From Halothiobacillus neapolitanus c2 (GTDB taxonomy: Bacteria; Pseudomonadota; Gammaproteobacteria; Halothiobacillales; Halothiobacillaceae), in assembly GCF_000024765.1 (NCBI RefSeq), contig NC_013422.1:1879501-1943500 (forward strand): a DNA stretch of 64,000 nt, given 5' to 3'. Every line of letters begins with the position of its first letter. Positions within the stretch are counted from its first letter, which is position 1. Shown one piece after another: positions 11,218 to 20,997 of this stretch. The position numbers and the translations under genes were made by a program. Below the pieces are notes generated by a model. That model saw nothing but the letters and a program-made list of their open reading frames with translations, was not told the DNA's origin and did not search any database.

Positions 11218-11811
11218 GGATTGATTCTCGAATAAAACGCCACCCGCGCAGCCATGCGGGCTGCGGCCAATCGGCCTTGAGCGGGGACGTTAACACTGGG
11301 AGGGGAGATTGATGCGATTGTGGCTGCAGGTCGATTGGCATGAAATTAGCCGGGCGCGACGAACGATGACGGCGGTTTGAAACCGAAACCGCCACCCAAT
11401 CGAGGCCCGAGCAAGCCGTTGTACCGCGAAGACGCGGCACAACTTCATGGAGCAAAACCAGTGTCACCAGCCAGAACAGGCGCATAAATCCTTAGGAATA
11501 GTCGTAATTAATACGGAAACTGTTTGAAGCCATTTCAAAACAAAAGATTATCAAGGGCTTCGTGAACGAACCGCCGATCCGGCGGTCTGCCCGCTTCAGT
11601 CACCCGCCCCCATGGGTTAGGGCAAGCAGGAAATCTGAAGTGGCGCGCTTGATTGCTCGAGCCTAGCCTCGACGCCATTCCGATGGAAAATTTCCACACC
11701 ATCAAACTGGACGAAAGCGGACACGAGCCAATCAAAGCTTGTGGAGTGTAACACAACACCCATCACGTGATGCCCATAATAAATGCGATTGAAATACGCC
11801 ATAATGCAGGA
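11218..11811 (-). other. Gene-free rne-rluC divergent region with a structured rne leader
   Basis: About 590 bases without a credible gene. On the rne (minus) strand it holds the presumed 5' leader. Visible hairpins are a CGCAGCC/GGCTGCG stem near 11248-11266, a GTTGT-CCGCG/CGCGG-ACAAC stem at 11416-11442 with one mismatch, and ACCGCCG/CGGCGGT at 11571-11587. E. coli rne has a long 5' UTR whose hairpins are bound by RNase E for autoregulation; a similar role here is inference. Short open frames in this stretch show no recognisable protein features. Confidence 0.45.
11509..11538 (-). promoter_or_regulatory. Candidate sigma-70 promoter for rne
   Basis: On the minus strand TTGAAA (11533-11538) is followed after 18 bases by GTATTA (11509-11514). 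This would start a leader of roughly 285 bases before the rne ATG. The -10 match is weak, so this is a candidate only. Confidence 0.3.
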
Positions 11812-12852
11812 ATGAATACACACCTTAAGGCGCCCTCCGGTCAGCCTATCGAAAAGAAACAATCCGTGCGCCGCGTCACTGTCGATGCGCACTATGCAGG
11901 TCAACGCATCGACAATTTTCTGCTGCGCGAATTGGGCGCGACGCATGGCGAGGTTCCGCGCTCCCTGATTTATCGCATTCTGCGCACCGGAGAAGTCCGC
12001 GTGAACAGTCAACGCGCCAAGCCGACCACTCGGCTTGCGACGGGCGATGAGGTCCGCATTCCACCACTCAAGCTGCAAAGCCCCTCACAAGAATCGGCGG
12101 GCGTGATCTCGGCGAACTGGCTCGCACGCGCTGCGGACATGATCGTGTACGAAGACGAAGCCCTGCTGGCCGTCAACAAACCTGCTGGCCTTGCCGTCCA
12201 CGGCGGCTCGAACATCCCTTTTGGTCTGATTGAACTCATGCGCCAACACACGGGATTGGGCGAAAAACTCGAACTGGCCCATCGCATTGATCGTGACACC
12301 AGCGGCCTGTTGATTCTGGCCAAGACCCGCGCCACACTGCATTCGCTGCAAACCCAGTTCCGGCCGGAAGGCCATGCCGAAAAGCAGTATCTGGCCATCG
12401 TGCATGGTCATTGGCCAGACAAACTCAAACGCGTCGATGCGCCATTGGAAAAATGGCAGGGCGAAGGTGAGTCGCATCGGGTGCAGGTCAACCCACAAGG
12501 CAAGGAAGCCGTGACCCATTTCGCCGTGCTGGCCGCCAACAAAAACGCCACCCTGCTGCGCGCGCAACTTGAAACCGGTCGCACGCATCAGATTCGCGTA
12601 CACACCGCGCACGAGAACCACCCGATCGTCGGCGATGAAAAATACGGTCAGCGCGAATGGGACAAACGGCTCTTTCCATCCACTGGCGCCTCGGCCCGAC
12701 GACGCCCGCCGCTACTGCTGCACGCGTATCGCCTGATGCTGACGCATCCGCAAACAGAACAACCACTGCAGTTGACGGCCCCGATCCCAGATAAATGGCG
12801 TTCGCTGGCACAACAACTCAATCTAACGCTGCCGGAACACGACCCGAAATGA
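11812..12852 (+). CDS. rluC: 23S rRNA pseudouridine synthase RluC
   Basis: RluC converts U955, U2504 and U2580 of 23S rRNA to pseudouridine (E. coli numbering). The 346-residue protein has an N-terminal S4 RNA-binding domain (GQRIDNFLLRELG through GDEVRIPP, about residues 27-90) and an RluA-family catalytic domain with the aspartate motif HRIDRDTSGLLILAK and the later GRTHQIRVH. I start it at ATG 11812, which matches the usual short tail before the S4 domain; an in-frame ATG at 11767 is possible. Divergence from rne is the common gammaproteobacterial arrangement. The next gene overlaps by four bases (ATGA). Confidence 0.94.
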   Translation: MNTHLKAPSGQPIEKKQSVRRVTVDAHYAGQRIDNFLLRELGATHGEVPRSLIYRILRTGEVRVNSQRAKPTTRLATGDEVRIPPLKLQSPSQESAGVISANWLARAADMIVYEDEALLAVNKPAGLAVHGGSNIPFGLIELMRQHTGLGEKLELAHRIDRDTSGLLILAKTRATLHSLQTQFRPEGHAEKQYLAIVHGHWPDKLKRVDAPLEKWQGEGESHRVQVNPQGKEAVTHFAVLAANKNATLLRAQLETGRTHQIRVHTAHENHPIVGDEKYGQREWDKRLFPSTGASARRRPPLLLHAYRLMLTHPQTEQPLQLTAPIPDKWRSLAQQLNLTLPEHDPK

Positions 12853-13553
12853 ACCCTGTCCTTACACCACCCCAACTGATCATTTTTGACTGGGACGGCA
12901 CGCTGGTTCAGTCCACCGGCCACATTGTGCGCAGCTTCGAGATGGCCATCGCGCACAGTAACCTGCCGCCGCTGGCGCCCGAAACGATACAAGGCATCAT
13001 CGGGCTCGGGTTAGTCGAAGCGTGCCGGGCGCTCTATCCAAACCTTTCGCTTGAGCAGGCGCAGGCATTAGGAAAAACCTATCAGCAGTTCTATTTCAGC
13101 CGAACCGACACCCTCGAAACCTATGCCGGGGCGACAACCCTGCTGAACGATCTGCGCGAATCGGGCTGCTGGCTGGCCATTGCCACTGGAAAATCGAACA
13201 GAGGTTTGCGCGAAGCACTTGAAGAAACAGGCCTGGGTCACTATTTTCTGGGTACACGAACAGCCGAGCAAACCGCATCCAAACCATCACCCTTGATGCT
13301 GATGGAATTGCTGGATGAATTCGGGCTGGAACCGGCGCAGGCCTGGATGATCGGTGATACTGACTTTGACTTACTGATGGCACACAATGCGGGCTGCGTC
13401 CCCATCGCCATCACCCACGGCGCACACGAAATCGAGCGTCTGCATGCCGCCAAACCGGCCGCCGTCATTCATGATCTACCCAGCCTGTTGCCGCTGTTTC
13501 AGTCCGCCACCGCTCAAAAAGCGAGCCAGAATAAAGTGAGTACGAACGAATGA
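12849..13553 (+). CDS. HAD-superfamily (IA) phosphatase
   Basis: A 234-residue haloacid-dehalogenase-fold hydrolase of the phosphoglycolate-phosphatase-like class. All four HAD motifs are visible: the nucleophile motif IFDWDGTL (motif I), IATGKSNRG (motif II), the Lys in ASKPSP (motif III) and GDTDFDLLMA (motif IV). A helical cap lies between motifs I and II. The start overlaps the rluC stop (ATGA) and its stop overlaps the next start, so rluC, this gene and the S49 peptidase form one translationally coupled unit. This order is also seen in pseudomonads. The true substrate is not determined by the sequence. Confidence 0.88.
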   Translation: MNPVLTPPQLIIFDWDGTLVQSTGHIVRSFEMAIAHSNLPPLAPETIQGIIGLGLVEACRALYPNLSLEQAQALGKTYQQFYFSRTDTLETYAGATTLLNDLRESGCWLAIATGKSNRGLREALEETGLGHYFLGTRTAEQTASKPSPLMLMELLDEFGLEPAQAWMIGDTDFDLLMAHNAGCVPIAITHGAHEIERLHAAKPAAVIHDLPSLLPLFQSATAQKASQNKVSTNE

Positions 13554-14602
13554 GCACCACCCAGCCGCCAAATGATGATCTGCGCATTGAACCCAATCTC
13601 GGTGCGGCAACCGCACAACACACGAACGCGTCGGAAAAGACGACAGCGGGAGACGATGCCTGGGCGCGCGAGGCGTTACTCGATCTTGCCCGCCAAGGCC
13701 TGAAAGAACAACGCAGCGCACGCCGTTGGCGGGTATTTTTCCGGCTGATCAGCCTCGCGTTGGTAATCTGGATCATTGCTTGGATCTCCCTCAGCGGCGA
13801 TCTCGATGACGACCATGGTGTTGTTATCAAACAGCCATCGGCAGGCATCATCGATATCAGCGGGGTGATTGCCGCAGGGCAAGAAGCGTCCGCGGAGGAA
13901 ATCATCCCCGTACTTGAAAAGGCGTTCAAGAACACCCAAATCAAGGGCATCGTTCTGCGCATGAACACGCCGGGCGGCAGCCCCGTTCAATCTGGCGAAA
14001 TCTTTGACGCCATCATGCGATTGCGCAAGGAATACCCTGCCAAGCCGGTTTATGCCGTCGTCGAGGATGTATGCGCTTCCGGTGGGTATTACATAGCCGC
14101 CGCAGCCGACAAAATTTTTGCAAATCAGGCCTCTCTCGTCGGTTCGATCGGCGTGCGGATGGATAGCTTCGGGTTTGTGGACGCCATGCAGAAACTCGGC
14201 ATCGAAAGCCGGCTGATTACTTCGGGTGCCAATAAAGCGATGCTCGACCCGTTCTCTCCCGAGAATCCAGCACAGGTGCAATACATGCAAAACCTGCTTG
14301 ATCAGGTTCACCAGCAGTTCATTGATGCCGTGAAAAAAGGCCGAGGCAAACGACTCGCTAACGACCCCGACCTGTTCTCCGGCCTGATCTACACCGGCGC
14401 ACAGGCACAGAAGAACGGACTGATCGACGGCCTGGGCACGGTGCGTAGCGTGGTCCGAGATGAGTTGCACCTGAAAAATGAAGTCGACCTTACGCCAAGC
14501 AAGAGCCCATTTGAGGAGCTTCTGGGTAAAACCAGCACGCAAATCAGCCAGTCGCTGACGAGCCTCTGGGCGGCAAATCTTGGTCCCAAGCTTTTACCCT
14601 AG
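13550..14602 (+). CDS. SppA/SohB-like S49 membrane peptidase
   Basis: A 350-residue inner-membrane serine protease of the short SppA type (single S49 domain). A soluble N-terminal tail of about 60 residues precedes one membrane helix (about residues 64-82), then the protease domain faces the periplasm. The nucleophile serine sits in [15 protein letters not shown], and the lysine of the Ser-Lys dyad is probably that in [10 protein letters not shown]. Such enzymes degrade cleaved signal peptides. The gene is the last of the rluC unit, with the ATGA overlap to the HAD gene; clpS starts 32 bases after its stop. Confidence 0.9.
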   Translation: MSTTQPPNDDLRIEPNLGAATAQHTNASEKTTAGDDAWAREALLDLARQGLKEQRSARRWRVFFRLISLALVIWIIAWISLSGDLDDDHGVVIKQPSAGIIDISGVIAAGQEASAEEIIPVLEKAFKNTQIKGIVLRMNTPGGSPVQSGEIFDAIMRLRKEYPAKPVYAVVEDVCASGGYYIAAAADKIFANQASLVGSIGVRMDSFGFVDAMQKLGIESRLITSGANKAMLDPFSPENPAQVQYMQNLLDQVHQQFIDAVKKGRGKRLANDPDLFSGLIYTGAQAQKNGLIDGLGTVRSVVRDELHLKNEVDLTPSKSPFEELLGKTSTQISQSLTSLWAANLGPKLLP

Positions 14603-14634
14603 TTTCTTGCCCAAACGCCCACAGAGTCAGAGAT

Positions 14635-14949
14635 ATGGTCGATCAAATCACCACGACAGATACCGAATCCATTCCGGAGGCTATTGTCGCCGAGCCGCCG
14701 ATGTATCAGGTAATTCTGCTCAATGACGACTTCACGCCAATGGATTTCGTCATTCGCATTCTGGTTGAGTTGTTTTACCTATCGACCGAACAGGCTGAAC
14801 GGGTTATGTTAGAGGTTCATCACAAAGGTCGAGGCGTCTGCGGCATATTTACGCGGGAAATAGCAGAAACCCGCGTGGCGCAGGTCAATCAGGTTGCACG
14901 CCAAAATGACCATCCGCTGTTGTGCGTGATGGAACCGGCTGCCCAATAA
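14635..14949 (+). CDS. clpS: ClpS, adaptor of the ClpAP protease
   Basis: ClpS delivers N-degron substrates to ClpA. The 104-residue protein has a flexible N-terminal tail and the family signature [17 protein letters not shown] (residues 23-39) that lines the N-degron pocket, followed by the [17 protein letters not shown] segment. It sits 23 bases before clpA, the standard clpS-clpA order. Confidence 0.96.
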   Translation: MVDQITTTDTESIPEAIVAEPPMYQVILLNDDFTPMDFVIRILVELFYLSTEQAERVMLEVHHKGRGVCGIFTREIAETRVAQVNQVARQNDHPLLCVMEPAAQ

Positions 14950-14972
14950 ATGGGACCAGATAGGAGTTCTCC

Positions 14973-17249
14973 GTGTTAAGCAAAGCCCTTGAAACCACCA
15001 TTAGCCGCGTATTTGACCGATCTCGACGTCAACGATACGAGTTTGTCACGCTCGAAGCACTCACGCATGCCCTGCTCGAAGATCCGGATGCGCGCGCCGT
15101 GCTGGAGGGCTGCAACGCCAACATCTCGCAACTGGCTGTCGATCTGGAAAACCATATTCGACACACCACACCACGCATTCCCGAGAATGACGCCCGTGAA
15201 ACACAGCCCACGCTTGGCTTCCAGCGCGTACTGCAACGCGCCGTCATGCAGGTACAGTCCGCTCAAAGAAATGAAGTATCCGGCGCACATGTCTTGGCCG
15301 CGCTGTTCGCCGAACAGGATTCCCATACGGTGCACTTGCTGCACAAGGCTGGCGTGACGCGCCTGGATGTGATCAATTTTATCTCGCATGGCTTGACTCA
15401 GGAGGCCCCGGCTGCAAGCGAAGCGCCGTCTGAAAAGGAGCGCGAGAAGCCTGAAGTCACCGATGAAAACAGCTTCGAAAACTTTGTCATCAATCTCAAT
15501 CAACTCGCCCGCGACGGCAAAATCGATCCGCTGATCGGACGCGGCCCGGAAATCGAACGGGTGCAACAGATTCTTTGTCGTCGTCGGAAAAACAATCCCT
15601 TGCTCGTCGGCGAGGCTGGTGTAGGTAAAACAGCCCTTGCCGAAGGTCTCGCACGCAAAATTATCGAAGGCGAAGTACCGGAAACCCTCAAGGATGCCGT
15701 GGTGTATTCGCTCGACCTTGGTTCTCTGGTCGCTGGCACGAAATACCGGGGTGACTTTGAAAAGCGGCTCAAGGTCGTTCTGAAAAGGATCAAATCACTG
15801 CCGAATGCCATCTTGTTCATCGATGAGATTCACACCCTCATCGGTGCCGGTTCCGCCTCCGGCGGCTCTATGGATGCATCCAACCTCATCAAGCCCGCGC
15901 TTGCCAATGGGGACTTGCGCTGCATCGGCTCCACGACACATCAGGAATATCGAGCGATCTTCGAGAAGGATGCCGCCCTTACGCGCCGCTTCCAGAAACT
16001 GGATGTCCCCGAACCCAGCGAGCATGAAGCCATTGCCATTCTGCAAGGGCTGCGCAGCGGCTATGAAAAACACCATGGCGTTGCGTATACCGATGATGCC
16101 CTGGAGGCCGCCGTCCGACTTTCCAATCGTCATATATCCGATCGTCATTTGCCGGACAAAGCGATTGATGTCATTGATGAAGCGGGCGCGCAACACCGCC
16201 TGATTGAGCCGACACCAGAAAGCAATCTGATTACGGCGGCGGAAATTGAGCGCGTCGTCGCCAAGATCGCCCGCATTCCGGAACGCAGCGTGTCCACATC
16301 GGATCGAGAAGTCCTGCGCCATCTGGATCGCAACCTCAATATGGTGGTGTTCGGTCAGGAAGACGCCATCGAACAGATCACGACATCCATCCGTATGGCG
16401 CGCTCCGGGTTGCGTACGGCAGACAAGCCCATCGGTTCTTACCTCTTTGCCGGCCCGACCGGCGTCGGCAAGACCGAAGTCAGCAAGCAACTTGCCCGCC
16501 TGCTCGGCATCAAGCTCGTGCGTTTCGACATGTCCGAATACATGGAGCGGCACAGCGTATCGCGCTTGATCGGTGCGCCGCCGGGCTATGTCGGTTTCGA
16601 CGAGGGCGGCCTGCTCACCGAAGCCATCAACAAAACGCCCCATGCCGTTTTGCTGCTTGATGAAATCGAAAAAGCGCATCCGGACGTATTCAATGTCCTG
16701 CTTCAGGTGATGGATAACGGCGCGTTGACAGACACGAACGGCCGCAAAGTTGACTTCCGACACGTCATTCTCATCATGACCTCCAACATGGGCGCCGAAA
16801 TGCTGGCACGCAACAGCATGGGCTTCGTGACTCAGGACCACAGCCCGGACGGCATGGACGCGATCAAACGGGGCTTCACTCCTGAGTTCCGCAACCGTCT
16901 GGACGCCATTGTCCAGTTCAAGGCATTGGCCCCGCGTCAAATCGCCAACGTGGTCGACAAGTTGCTGCTCGAACTGGAGCAGCAGCTCGAAGAGAAAAAA
17001 GTCCGTTTGGTTGTCGACGATGAAGTTCGCCAGTGGCTGGGGCGAGAGGGTTACGACGAGATCTTGGGCGCACGCCCGATGGCACGCCTGATTCAGGAAA
17101 AAATCAAACGTCCGTTAGCTGAAGAGTTGCTGTTTGGCGAACTAGCCGAGCATGGCGGCACCGTGCGGTTCTCACTCGATGAGGCCGGTGTTCCCGCACT
17201 GACCATCCAGCCTGCAGAAGAAGCGCTAACCGAAGATTCTCCGGGCTAA
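14973..17249 (+). CDS. clpA: ClpA, ATPase subunit of the ClpAP protease
   Basis: ClpA is the hexameric AAA+ unfoldase that feeds ClpP. The order is an N-domain (about residues 1-145), a first AAA+ module with Walker [14 protein letters not shown] and Walker [13 protein letters not shown], and a second module with Walker [14 protein letters not shown] and Walker [13 protein letters not shown]. The length of 758 equals E. coli ClpA, and there is no ClpB-type middle coiled-coil. The start is a GTG at 14973 behind an AGGAG ribosome site (14963-14967). clpP is not in the window. Confidence 0.97.
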   Translation: MLSKALETTISRVFDRSRRQRYEFVTLEALTHALLEDPDARAVLEGCNANISQLAVDLENHIRHTTPRIPENDARETQPTLGFQRVLQRAVMQVQSAQRNEVSGAHVLAALFAEQDSHTVHLLHKAGVTRLDVINFISHGLTQEAPAASEAPSEKEREKPEVTDENSFENFVINLNQLARDGKIDPLIGRGPEIERVQQILCRRRKNNPLLVGEAGVGKTALAEGLARKIIEGEVPETLKDAVVYSLDLGSLVAGTKYRGDFEKRLKVVLKRIKSLPNAILFIDEIHTLIGAGSASGGSMDASNLIKPALANGDLRCIGSTTHQEYRAIFEKDAALTRRFQKLDVPEPSEHEAIAILQGLRSGYEKHHGVAYTDDALEAAVRLSNRHISDRHLPDKAIDVIDEAGAQHRLIEPTPESNLITAAEIERVVAKIARIPERSVSTSDREVLRHLDRNLNMVVFGQEDAIEQITTSIRMARSGLRTADKPIGSYLFAGPTGVGKTEVSKQLARLLGIKLVRFDMSEYMERHSVSRLIGAPPGYVGFDEGGLLTEAINKTPHAVLLLDEIEKAHPDVFNVLLQVMDNGALTDTNGRKVDFRHVILIMTSNMGAEMLARNSMGFVTQDHSPDGMDAIKRGFTPEFRNRLDAIVQFKALAPRQIANVVDKLLLELEQQLEEKKVRLVVDDEVRQWLGREGYDEILGARPMARLIQEKIKRPLAEELLFGELAEHGGTVRFSLDEAGVPALTIQPAEEALTEDSPG

Positions 17250-17387
17250 AACGGCTTCACAGAAACGTAAAGGCGTTTGAGTCGAGAACATGATGTAGTA
17301 GAGAAACTCAGACCGCACAAATCCTTCCGCCACCCGAGTGATGGGCGGGCAAGGAACAATAAGCGCGAACGGGAGTCGAATTCGGAA

Positions 17388-17606
17388 TTAACGCGCGCGG
17401 AACGAGATCCGACCCTTGGTCAGATCATAAGGCGTCAACTGAACCGTAACCTTGTCACCCGTGAGAATACGGATGTAGTTTTTACGCATACGCCCTGAAA
17501 TATGAGCCGTAACAATGTGCCCATTTTCCAACTCGACGCGGAACATGGTATTGGGCAAGGTATCCACAACGGTACCTTGCATTTCGATGTAATCTTCTTT
17601 TGCCAT
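17388..17606 (-). CDS. infA: Translation initiation factor IF-1
   Basis: IF-1 binds the ribosomal A site during initiation. The 72-residue product is a single S1/OB fold, nearly invariant in the family: [11 protein letters not shown] at the start, then [19 protein letters not shown] and the end [12 protein letters not shown] 17606 gives exactly the standard length. The gene faces clpA, as in E. coli, but I see no serW-like tRNA in the 138-base gap and no clear T-run terminator. Confidence 0.98.
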   Translation of the reverse strand: MAKEDYIEMQGTVVDTLPNTMFRVELENGHIVTAHISGRMRKNYIRILTGDKVTVQLTPYDLTKGRISFRAR

Positions 17607-17740
17607 AAATCCAGCATGTTTCAAAGTGGGCGCAAATTATCAAGCAAAAAGCGTTCAGCTCCAAGCATTTATTTCAAAAAAACCACATTACCCCCCGAAA
17701 TTTCGCTCAATAAAACCATCAAAAGTACAACAGGAAAATC

Positions 17741-18313
17741 ATGAATCTGATTGAGTTTCTTATACAGAGACAATCCACGCCCGCCAAATATCTAATCGAA
17801 CCGGCTCCATCTCATGAAGAATTGAAACAACTCATGGCCGCGGCAGAGAGCGCACCGGATCACGGTGCCCTCAAACCTTGGCGGTTTCTGGTCATTTCAG
17901 GATCGGCTCGGTACGCGCTTGGCGAGCTTTTTGTGCAGGCATTGCTACAAAGAGCGCCACATACAGAACCTGATCTACTGGAACGTGAACGCGAGCGCGC
18001 CCTGCGTGCGCCCATGCTGGTCGCGGCCATTGCCCGATTGGATCATGCGCATCAAAAGGTACCAGCTACCGAGCAATTCATTGCCGCAGCAATCGCGACG
18101 CATCAGTTGATGCTTGCCGCCAACCATCTGGGCTATGGCACCATCTGGCTCACCGGCAGCCGAGTCTATGATCGGCAGGTGATGTCTAGGTTGGGCCTAG
18201 CACCCGAAGAAGAACTCATCGGCTTGATCAATATCGGCACCGTCGCACCCACAGCACCATCAAAACAACCTCAGAGGAGGAAATCAGACGTGACGTACTG
18301 GACGGGCGAATAA
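17741..18313 (+). CDS. Nitroreductase-family flavoprotein (YdjA-like)
   Basis: A 190-residue FMN-dependent oxidoreductase of the compact nitroreductase family. Recognisable parts are the N-terminal RQSTPAKYL helix with the FMN-phosphate-binding Arg, the AAAESAPDHGALKPWRF segment typical of YdjA, and the central HQLMLAANHLGYGTIWLTG region. The C-terminal NIGTVA segment closes the flavin site. Physiological substrate unknown. It stands alone; its stop at 18313 abuts the end of the convergent V4R-like gene at 18314 with no spacer and no obvious terminator. Confidence 0.88.
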   Translation: MNLIEFLIQRQSTPAKYLIEPAPSHEELKQLMAAAESAPDHGALKPWRFLVISGSARYALGELFVQALLQRAPHTEPDLLERERERALRAPMLVAAIARLDHAHQKVPATEQFIAAAIATHQLMLAANHLGYGTIWLTGSRVYDRQVMSRLGLAPEEELIGLINIGTVAPTAPSKQPQRRKSDVTYWTGE

Positions 18314-19513
18314 TCATGGTGCGCGGGTAACAATACGGTCGTATCCATCACCTGCGGCAATGGCGTGCGTTTGTTCTACTGACCAATAGCCTTTTGGATT
18401 ATTGAACGTCTGCATGTACAGCTGCTCATTGAGCCCCGGTCGTTCGCGGATATCGATTTTCCACAGCAGATGAGCAATCCCCCGAACGGCCCCCATGGCA
18501 AGGAAAGATAACTGCTTCTCACCGGCCTCTGGTGGATAAAGCCGACGGAAACCAACGCCTTCATAGGAGTTGTAAATCCGGATGACCAACTCTTTGCCCG
18601 GCTCGATCTTCTCCACGCGCCATACGCCCCATCCCAACGCATTGACGACCGCAACGATGCCATGCACCCAGTCACTCACATCCTGACACATGGGTTTGAT
18701 CATCTGATCCCAGGCATCGCTTTCCATGATGCCGCCTAAGGTATTGAACGCGCACACATGGCCAGCCAAAACAAAAGATTCGCGCGCCATATCCGATGGC
18801 ACACCAATCGCCACCATGCGCCGATACACTTCGTAACTGATGAAGTTGTAATAATCGGCATAGTGAATCGTCAAGGCCACGCCGAAAGCGAGAATCAGTC
18901 CATTGCCCCCCTCGGACGCAGGCTTGCCGATCAGCGGCATGCCGCCGACCGCCTCGATAATCGCCTGCTCATCCACGTCCGTACTCATGGGCGCGCATTC
19001 GGGAAAATCGAACCGCGCCGGGGCATCCGTCATCGCTTCCGGATTCTTGATGAATGGCGGCAGTGGCTCGACGGCCGCACCAAGCTCGAACCGATCCATG
19101 CCACCGCCAGCGTGACGGCAATTTACCTCTCGTGTCGCTCGCCCGGTCATGCCGCTGATAAAGCCCGCATCGAAGAAGCAACTGGGTTCCGGACGACCGT
19201 GGATATATGTTTTCTCGCCGTAGTGAGAATGCTCAGCAACCCAATGATAGGCGTCTTCTTGCCTCAGCACACCAAACCCACAGGCGGTATATTCTGCCAG
19301 CAGGTCTGACTCTGAATACCCTTTTTCTCTCAAGTATTCGACGACCATTCGAGCACCGCGGGAAAGCAGTTCCCGGGGGTCGAAACCATCTTCGATTCCC
19401 TCACCCAACAAGACAGCCATTTGCAAATGGGCATTGTAGTGATTGCAATGGAACACATGGCTCAAACCACCCACACGAATCAAACCACGATCAGCCTGAA
19501 TATTCATACTCAT
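18314..19513 (-). CDS. Protein with two tandem V4R-like domains, function unknown
   Basis: A 399-residue soluble protein that looks internally duplicated. The first half (about 20-143) ends in CFFDAGFISGMTGRATREV-NCRHAGGG, which resembles the C-terminal signature of V4R (4-vinyl reductase) domains (GY/F-x-SG, then E-x-x-C-x-A-x-G). The second half (about 215-395) repeats the plan, starting with a matching H-x4-YN motif (His22 and His217) but without the paired cysteine. V4R domains are small-molecule or metal-binding modules found in BchJ and in phenol-sensing activators; no ATPase, DNA-binding or membrane segment is attached here. The ATG at 19513 has a GGA ribosome site seven bases upstream. 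It follows the triple-repeat gene by 48 bases, apparently as an operon. Domain call moderate; function unknown. Confidence 0.6.
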   Translation of the reverse strand: MSMNIQADRGLIRVGGLSHVFHCNHYNAHLQMAVLLGEGIEDGFDPRELLSRGARMVVEYLREKGYSESDLLAEYTACGFGVLRQEDAYHWVAEHSHYGEKTYIHGRPEPSCFFDAGFISGMTGRATREVNCRHAGGGMDRFELGAAVEPLPPFIKNPEAMTDAPARFDFPECAPMSTDVDEQAIIEAVGGMPLIGKPASEGGNGLILAFGVALTIHYADYYNFISYEVYRRMVAIGVPSDMARESFVLAGHVCAFNTLGGIMESDAWDQMIKPMCQDVSDWVHGIVAVVNALGWGVWRVEKIEPGKELVIRIYNSYEGVGFRRLYPPEAGEKQLSFLAMGAVRGIAHLLWKIDIRERPGLNEQLYMQTFNNPKGYWSVEQTHAIAAGDGYDRIVTRAP

Positions 19514-19561
19514 GAAATTTTCCTTTTATAAAATTCGGTGTACTTACTCAGTGAACGGACA

Positions 19562-20542
19562 TTATTTTTCCGGATCAAGAAATGCTTCCAAATCTTCAAA
19601 ATAAAGCCCGAATTCATTGCGTAAAAACTCAGCAAGCTGATCCATTTGTAAGTCGTTGAGTGATATCTCAGACATACCGGGCTGGTACTGAATCCCCAAC
19701 TTGCCCAGCGTCTCCTGGCATCCAGTGGAGATCAGAGTCGGTGAAAGCGGCTTGTAACCCAAGCTCGCTCGTTGCCGCATGACAGCCATAATGAGGGCGG
19801 GCACCCCAATGCGATGAACCCGCTTGCGAAATACTCGCTCAAGCCACGAGCGTTTCCGGGGTTGTTCGCGCTGACGCCGCAAGCCTGCAACGACCAGTTC
19901 GTGCGTTCCGCCCGGAAGGTGGACATCAAACTGCTCGACCAGAATGCTTTGCAATGCACCCAGGTCAAGTGGGGACATTTCCAAAGAGGCTTGACCGAAA
20001 TCCAGCCTCCTACGTCTCAAGATACTAAAGCGGACACCCAGTCGAACAGCGATTACCGCTGGCTCGATCGGCGGCAATTGAGCCTGGCGGCGACTTTGGT
20101 TGATGGCAATGTACAAATCAACCAGGTAAATCTGCTTTAGCGATTCATCGGTCTCCGCACGAGCGGGTTCAACAGGAGCGATGGGTTTTGCCGCCGCCTC
20201 AGATTGATCGGGATGACTTTCCTGAACTTGTGAGGGCGAAGTGTCTGGTACAAATTCAGGTGGCGCCTGATCACTGGACAGCTCTTGCAGTTGTTGCGCA
20301 TTGAAGCTGGTCTGGAACAGTTCATTGAGTACGCGAGACAATTCATCCGTGGCATCCGATGAAAGAACGACGGGCAATTTACCTTCAATTCGATCCTGGC
20401 CCTTGATCGCCAGACGAATATTCACGCGAACGCGCATGACAGCGTGTTCAATCTGAGGTAGCCCCGCCACCTTTCTCTCTGCATTGATCGCTGCAAAGAT
20501 CCGCTCCAGATCAATAACGACGGATTGGGGTGATTGCGACAT
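19562..20542 (-). CDS. Triple-repeat protein of unknown function
   Basis: Not recognised. The 326-residue protein contains three diverged copies of a module of about 75 residues (roughly 10-87, 139-216 and 247-322). Each begins with a helix followed by Leu-Pro-x-Ile/Leu-x-x-Ala/Thr, as in GLPQIEHAVMRVRV and LPPIEPAVIAVRLG, and closes with a leucine-rich helix such as ELSRVLNELFQTSF or QLAEFLRNEFGLYF. A Pro/Ser/Glu-rich linker (about 90-138) separates the first two copies, and an Arg/Lys-rich stretch (about 221-243) precedes the third. No signal peptide or membrane helix is present. It lies upstream of the V4R-like gene on the same strand and probably shares its transcript. Confidence 0.6.
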   Translation of the reverse strand: MSQSPQSVVIDLERIFAAINAERKVAGLPQIEHAVMRVRVNIRLAIKGQDRIEGKLPVVLSSDATDELSRVLNELFQTSFNAQQLQELSSDQAPPEFVPDTSPSQVQESHPDQSEAAAKPIAPVEPARAETDESLKQIYLVDLYIAINQSRRQAQLPPIEPAVIAVRLGVRFSILRRRRLDFGQASLEMSPLDLGALQSILVEQFDVHLPGGTHELVVAGLRRQREQPRKRSWLERVFRKRVHRIGVPALIMAVMRQRASLGYKPLSPTLISTGCQETLGKLGIQYQPGMSEISLNDLQMDQLAEFLRNEFGLYFEDLEAFLDPEK

Positions 20543-20997
20543 AAGCGAAACTCCGTGTGTTTGAATCCATAGCCTTGTGATATTGAGGGTATCCGTAATA
20601 CTAAGTCAATTCAGATTGTCCCACCAAGAGCTCTCTAACTAGGTCAAGGAGGGGTACACGCATTGGATAAACGGCTACCGTTTCGACTTACTCAAGGAAG
20701 CGCTGAACAGTTCTATTCTGGGGGTTTTAAAAGGGCGAAAATCAAAAAACGAGATTAGAGCACCTCAAAATACCCGTGATTCGTCGTTCCCGCGAAAGCG
20801 GGAACCCAGAAAAATCAAGGCGCTGGATTCCCGCCTACGCGGGAAAGACAAGTTTTTCGAGCTTCCCATTATTGATTTCATTCTTGAACGATCAGTTGTG
20901 TGATCGTTCATCGCAGTGCATCCCCGCCGCGCTCAGACAGTCCAATTTGATCAAAGGTTCCTCAAAAAAACCAAAATCAGGAGGACCGTTTGAGAAA
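20543..20997. other. Gene-free region with repeats between the triple-repeat gene and flgL
   Basis: No convincing gene. It contains a GGAAGCGCTGA segment at 20694-20704 that recurs in the hairpin array at 28627, the REP-type element at 20760-20868, and a perfect 10-bp hairpin TGAACGATCA/TGATCGTTCA at 20885-20910 with a six-base loop and no T run. Confidence 0.6.
20760..20868 (+). repeat. REPIN-like element, copy 1
   Basis: A 109-base element with two palindromes: GTTCCCGCGAAAGCGGGAAC near 20785-20804 and the TTCCCGCCTACGCGGGAA stem near 20827-20844. Copy 2 lies at 53715-53823 in inverted orientation, about 90 percent identical by eye over the whole length, including the non-palindromic ends (GCACCTC at one end, TTTTTCGAGCTTCCC at the other). 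The TTCCCGCG...CGGGAA core is a widespread proteobacterial REP motif. Confidence 0.8.

Noticed and set aside
15795-16940. A 381-codon open frame antisense to clpA
   Set aside because: clpA is certain on the other strand; the antisense product has no recognisable motif.
17250-17387. A tRNA-Ser between clpA and infA as in E. coli
   Set aside because: No T-arm or acceptor stem can be folded in this gap.
20885-20910. Terminator after flgL
   Set aside because: A perfect 10-bp stem, but without a T tract and about 90 bases past the gene.
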